A stretch of DNA of 64,000 bases from Isoetes taiwanensis (lineage: Eukaryota; Streptophyta; Lycopodiopsida; Isoetales; Isoetaceae), in assembly GCA_021234155.1 (NCBI GenBank), contig JAJEKV010000054.1:992001-1056000 (forward strand), in the 5' to 3' direction. The notes below the pieces were generated by a model. It was not told the DNA's origin. It saw only the letters and a program-made list of their open reading frames with translations, and did no database searches. The translations under genes were made by a program, and so were the position numbers. Position 1 is the stretch's first letter; every line of letters starts with the position of its first letter. Below are positions 59,680 through 64,000 of this stretch, piece by piece.

Positions 59680-60281
59680 GCCTCATGCTCCTCTAACTGA
59701 ATCAAAATTTGGCGCAGGTGAGCAGATGGACGGGATCTGCAAAAATTTTACCTATGAATGGCCATAAATAAATAATGTAAAGCTTGGTTAAAACTTTGCA
59801 TCTGAATTAAAAGCTGCTAATAACATTGCGGGACTATCATTGTCAAAATTTGAGCATCCAACGTAATTATTTATCCAACATAATTATTTTTTCATTCATC
59901 AATTAAGGAGTGGTTTTTTAATCAACCCTTAATCAATTGTCCTTGCAGATTAAATTCTTTGAAAATTGAGCTACTTTTCACTTTGATCATCTGCACGGCT
60001 AGGGAAATCTATTTAAAGGCATGTATCGAAACCATATGAATCAGATTTGTTCTTATGTGCAAATATTTTGTCTCCCCATTTGCACCTTTCTTCGGGCACT
60101 CAATCTTAACTCCAGTTCTTCCTCCATTTGATTTAACCTACTCGGACAAATGGTAATGCGAAATAACCCTCGAGGCCATGATCACTGTGCATGCTAAGTC
60201 ATTCATTTGTTGCGGATATGGCATTGCTTATATGGACCATAGTCATGCCTCACTCACTAGGAGCTAGGAGGTCTTAGTTGC
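59680..60281. other. PFP-beta 3' flank, no recognised gene
   Basis: This is AT-rich and includes the probable 3' untranslated region. No repeat stands out apart from TAATTATTTATCCAACATAA-type words. Confidence 0.4.
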
Positions 60282-60722
60282 TGTTGAACCACAAGTGGTT
60301 CAACATGTTTTTGTAGACCATTTGAGCATATTTGGGGCATATTATAATAATTAGATTTTAATGGCTTGGATTAAGTGGTGGAAGTGGATAGTCAAGATGT
60401 GAAGAGGGAAAATTGATGGTTGTGATGAAGAGGTCGAAAACAATGGTGGGGATTAATAGGTGTAAAGCATAAATAATTTGAGGAGATACTCTCTCCTCCT
60501 CTCTTCCCTTCACGGTTCTTCATTGGAGCATGGTGGCAGTGCTCAGGGAGGGGTGTGGCAGCCCCCTCCATATTTGAACTGAAGGTCCCTTGCAAGGGAA
60601 TGATTTGTATCTGATTTCTGTTAATTGAAGATGAAATTTTAGTGCAAGTTTTTGATTTCTTGGCTATGGTGTTCAATTAAATTTATATGGGTGTTGGCCT
60701 GGCTGGGGAACCAGGTTCAACA
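60282..60722 (+). repeat. LTR 1
   Basis: It is 441 bp and opens TGTTGAACCACAAGTGGTTC, itself a palindromic start. It closes CCAGGTTCAACA. Confidence 0.88.
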
Positions 60723-61947
60723 TTATGGCACTCCTGGTGGGACCTGGTCTTTTGATCAGGTTCTTTCTTCCCCATTAGAAGCTTGGTTGCCGATTTATTG
60801 AAGCCCAGATGCAGCAAGTATGGTTGAAACGCTTGTGCAGACAACACAGATAATTTTCAAAGCCTGTGGATGGAGCTCTATCTGAAGAAATTTTTTCAGA
60901 GGCATTTCGTCCCAATAGCAACTGCAAAAACAAATTAGTTTTACCTGTTTGTTTAGCGGGGACAAATAGTGAAGATGTCTTGCACATATGTGAGCAGTGC
61001 TTATTTGTCCTGCAAAATTCTTTGTCAGACATTGTCTTGCTTGATTCTGCCTTCTTTTCGCTGCCTTTTTCTGTCATTTGGCTACAGAGCATCTGCCATT
61101 GCCAAATCCCGCCTTACGCCTTACTGCTCTATGTCTAACCTTTGAATATCTAAGATCTGTCCAAAGCCTTTGCTGACTGTGGCAAATCCATGCGTTTTTC
61201 TTTGCATCCTCTTTCGTGGTTCTCTTGAGCAAAATATTGCTTGTGAGCTTTGCCCAGCGATTGGTACAAGCAAATCTCCTAGTGCATCTGCAAGATCCAT
61301 CAAATCTTATCTCGCTTCGCTCTTTTTTTTCAGAATCGCCGGACCACTGCCCACTTCCATAAAGTCTGCCGATTCTGCTTGTCCCCTTGCCGAAATCTGA
61401 GAAAAGCTTGCCACCAAGCTGTCGATCCTTACCAAGCTGTCGATCCTTAAAACCTAACCATGCCATAGCCGAAAATTGCCTTTTGCTTCAACGCCTTGCA
61501 AATCCCTGCCAAAACTCATCTGTTCCTGCATCACCGCCTTCTATACTCGGGTTTGCAGCAAGGCCATCGTAACCTAACCCTAAAAAATCAATTCTTCCTT
61601 CGACCATTGCCTGACCTTTTCGACCATTGCCCAGACTTCATTGGGGCACCCCATGGTTTTGTTGTATTATACACAAGTGATATTATTTTATTGACTTTGT
61701 TAAAAATTATTACCAAGGAGGGATACTTGCACGTGGACCAGAGCCATAGTAGCCAGTGCGGACGATGTAAGCGACCTTCTTGGAATTCTCTTATTGAGCA
61801 TGGTTATTCACACGTGGTCCAGAGCCAAAGTAGCCAGTGCGGGCATGTGGGTGTGCCCAGCTCAATTATATGTACTTCATAATGTATCTTAAGTGCTATA
61901 CTATGTGTTAGGCCGAGGGGACCGGCCCACTTCTTTTTGGGGCATAA
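60723..61947 (+). other. Internal region 1, non-coding
   Basis: The primer site is at 60726-60744. The near-repeats CAGAGCCATAGTAGCCAGTG and CAGAGCCAAAGTAGCCAGTG lie at about 61739 and 61821. There is no retroviral domain on either strand. A purine tract near 61915-61921 (CCGAGGGGACCGG) is a weak PPT candidate. Confidence 0.75.
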
Positions 61948-62387
61948 TGTTGAACCACAAGTGGTTCAACATGTTTTTGTAGACCATTTGAGCATATTTG
62001 GGGCATATTATAATAGTTAGATTTTAATGGCTTGGATTACGTGGTGGAAGTGGATGGTCAAGATGTGAAGAGGGAAAATTGATGGTTGTGATGAGAGGTC
62101 GAAAACAATGGTGGGGATTAATAGGTGTAAAGCATAAATAATTTGAGGAGATACTCTCTCCTTCTCTCTTCCCTTCACGGTTCTTCATTGGAGCATGGTG
62201 GCAGTGCTTAGGGAGGGGTGTGGCAGCCCCCTCCATATTTGAACTGAAGGTCCCTTGCAAGGGAATGATTTGTATCTGATTTCTGTTAATTGAAGATGAA
62301 ATTTTAGTGCAAGTTTTTGATTTCTTGGCTATGGTGTTCAATTAAATTTATATGGGTGTTGGCCTGGCTGGGGAACCAGGTTCAACA
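61948..62387 (+). repeat. LTR 2
   Basis: It is 440 bp, nearly identical to LTR 1. Confidence 0.88.
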
Positions 62388-63595
62388 TTATGGCACTCCT
62401 GGTGGGACCTGGTCTTTTGATCAGGTTCTTTCTTCCCCATTAGAAGCTTGGTTGCCGATTTATTGAAGCCCAGATGCAGCAAGTATGGTTGAAACGCTTG
62501 TGCAGATAACACAGATAATTTTCAAAGCCTGTGGATGGAGCTCTATCTGAAGAAATTTTTTCAGAGGCATTTCGTCCCAATAGCAACTGCAAAAACAAAT
62601 TAGTTTTACCTGTTTGTTTAGCGGGGACAAATAGTGAAGATGTCTTGCACATATGTGAGCAGTGCTTATTTGTCATGCAAAATTCTTTGTCAGACATTGT
62701 CTTGCTTGATTCTGCCTTCTTTTCGCTGCCTTTTTCTGTCATTTGGCTACAGAGCATCTGCATTGCCAAATCCCACCTTACTGCTCTATGTCTAACCTTT
62801 GAATATCTAAGATCTGTCCAAAGCCTTTGCTGACTGTGGCAAATCCATGCGTTTTTCTTTGCATCCTCTTTCGCGGTTCTCTTGAGCAAAATATTGCTTG
62901 TGAGCTTTGCCCAGCGATTGGTACAAGCAAATCTCCTAGTGCATCTGCAAGATCCATCAAATCTTATCTGCTCTGCTCTTTTTTCTGTAAATGCCAGACC
63001 CTGCGCCACTTCCATAAAGTCTGCCGATTCTGCTTGTCCCCTTGCCGAAATCTGAGAAAAGCTTGCCACCAAGCTGTCGATCCTTACCAAGCTGTCGATC
63101 CTTAAAACCTAACCATGCCATAGCCGAAAATTGCCTTTTGCTTCAACGCCTTGCAAATCCCTGCCAAAATTCATCTGTTCCTGCATCACCGCCTTCTATA
63201 CTCGGGTTTGCAGCAGGGCCATCGTAACCTAACCCTAAAAAATCAATTCTTCCTTCGACCATTGCCTGACCTTTTCGACCATTGCCCAGACTTCATTGGG
63301 GCACCCCATGGTTTTGCTGTATTATACACAAGTGATATTATTTTATTGACTTTGTTAAAAATTATTACCAAGGAGGGATACTTGCACGTGGACCAGAGCC
63401 ATAGTAGCCAGTGCGGACGATGTAAGCGACCTTCTTGGAATTCTCTTATTGTTATTCACACGTGGTCCAGAGCCAAAGTAGCCAGTGCGGGCGTGTGGGT
63501 GTGCCCAGCTCAATTATATGTACTTCATAATGTATCTTAAGTGCTATACTATGTGTTAGGCCGAGGGGACCGGCCCACTTCTTTTTGGGGCATAA
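62388..63595 (+). other. Internal region 2, non-coding
   Basis: It differs from internal region 1 by small gaps. It leaves a 216-aa open frame on the minus strand (62440-63090) that is broken in copy 1 and lacks known domains. Confidence 0.75.
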
Positions 63596-64000
63596 TGTTG
63601 AACCACAAATGGTTCAACATGTTTTTGTAGACCATTTGAGCATATTTGGGGCATATTATAATAGTTAGATTTTAATGGCTTGGATTAAGTGGTGGAAGTG
63701 GATGGTCAAGATGTGAAGAGGGAAAATTGATGGTTGTGATGAAGAGGTCGAAAACAATGGTGGGGATTAATAGGTGTAAAGCATAAATAATTTGAGGAGA
63801 TACTCTCTCCTCCTCTCTTCCCTTCACGGTTCTTCATTGGAGCATGGTGGCAGTGCTCAGGGAGGGGTGTGGCAGCCCCCTCCATATTTGAACTGAAGGT
63901 CCCTTGCAAGGGAATGATTTGTATCTGATTTCTGTTAATTGAAGATGAAATTTTAGTGCAAGTTTTTGATTTCTTGGCTATGGTGTTCAATTAACCTTAT
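63596..64000 (+). repeat. LTR 3, cut by the window end
   Basis: Its first ~405 bases match LTRs 1 and 2, and the final TATGG...TTCAACA part is not included. Confidence 0.88.

Larger units (their letters stand above)
60282..64000 (+). mobile_element. Non-autonomous LTR element in tandem LTR-I-LTR-I-LTR array
   Basis: Three LTRs (60282-60722, 61948-62387 and 63596 to the window end) enclose two internal regions (60723-61947 and 62388-63595) that are almost the same. Each LTR begins TGTTGAACC and ends GGTTCAACA. A primer-site-like TGGCACTCCTGGTGGGACC starts three bases inside. The internal regions are only 1.2 kb and have no gag or pol. The periods are 1666 and 1648 bases. Such arrays arise by unequal recombination between LTRs of one element. 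The right end and its flank lie outside the window, so a target duplication cannot be checked. Confidence 0.88.

Noticed and set aside
62440-63090. 216-aa minus frame in the tandem LTR element
   Set aside because: It is interrupted in the other internal copy, runs antisense to the element, and has no known domain.

Overview
The window is nuclear DNA from a land plant. Host-type genes have short spliceable introns and plant-specific relatives: the beta subunit of PPi-dependent phosphofructokinase, a GONST5/UDP-galactose-transporter-like protein, and remnants of CHIP, RPL15 and an ABCC transporter. Transposable elements take up most of the rest. A non-seed lineage (fern, lycophyte or bryophyte) is plausible from the mix of unfamiliar gene families, but I cannot prove it from sequence alone.

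Layout. (1) 564-11790 is one complete Ty3/gypsy chromovirus on the minus strand, with 1.6 kb LTRs, a CTTGG target-site duplication, PBS and PPT. It broke into an open reading frame of the flanking DNA. Its pol (RT-RNase H, integrase, chromodomain) is recognisable but carries a nonsense codon and a frameshift. Where gag should be, there is an intact ORF whose last 99 residues are a near-canonical histone H3 core, followed by two unrecognised reading frames. (2) 11.8-27.6 kb holds foldbacks, microsatellites, MITE-like repeats, decayed ABCC and RPL15 copies, and a CHIP ubiquitin-ligase locus (minus) that lacks most of its U-box. (3) 27668-29071 is an apparently intact five-exon nucleotide-sugar transporter gene. 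(4) 29-38 kb holds a LINE fragment, an AT-rich block, a decayed Ty3 relic and short repeats. (5) 38.4-48.2 kb holds two broken multi-domain genes of poorly known families. They are interspersed with four arrays of short palindromes sharing the core AAATGGCGC/GCGCCATTT, each array having its own palindromic linker. One array lies wholly inside an intron whose splice joins exons in frame. (6) 48.3-54.2 kb is a pogo-like transposase fragment cut by a Copia element. (7) 55732-59679 is an intact 16-exon PFP-beta gene (562 aa). (8) 60282-64000 is a non-autonomous LTR element in tandem LTR-I-LTR-I-LTR form, running off the window.

The main candidates for something undescribed are the histone-H3-bearing retrotransposon ORF and the linker-specific AAATGGCGC palindrome arrays. 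Many coding relics in this window carry single-base frameshifts. Some of these may be assembly errors rather than decay, and I cannot separate the two here. All family assignments come from reading motifs, not from searches.
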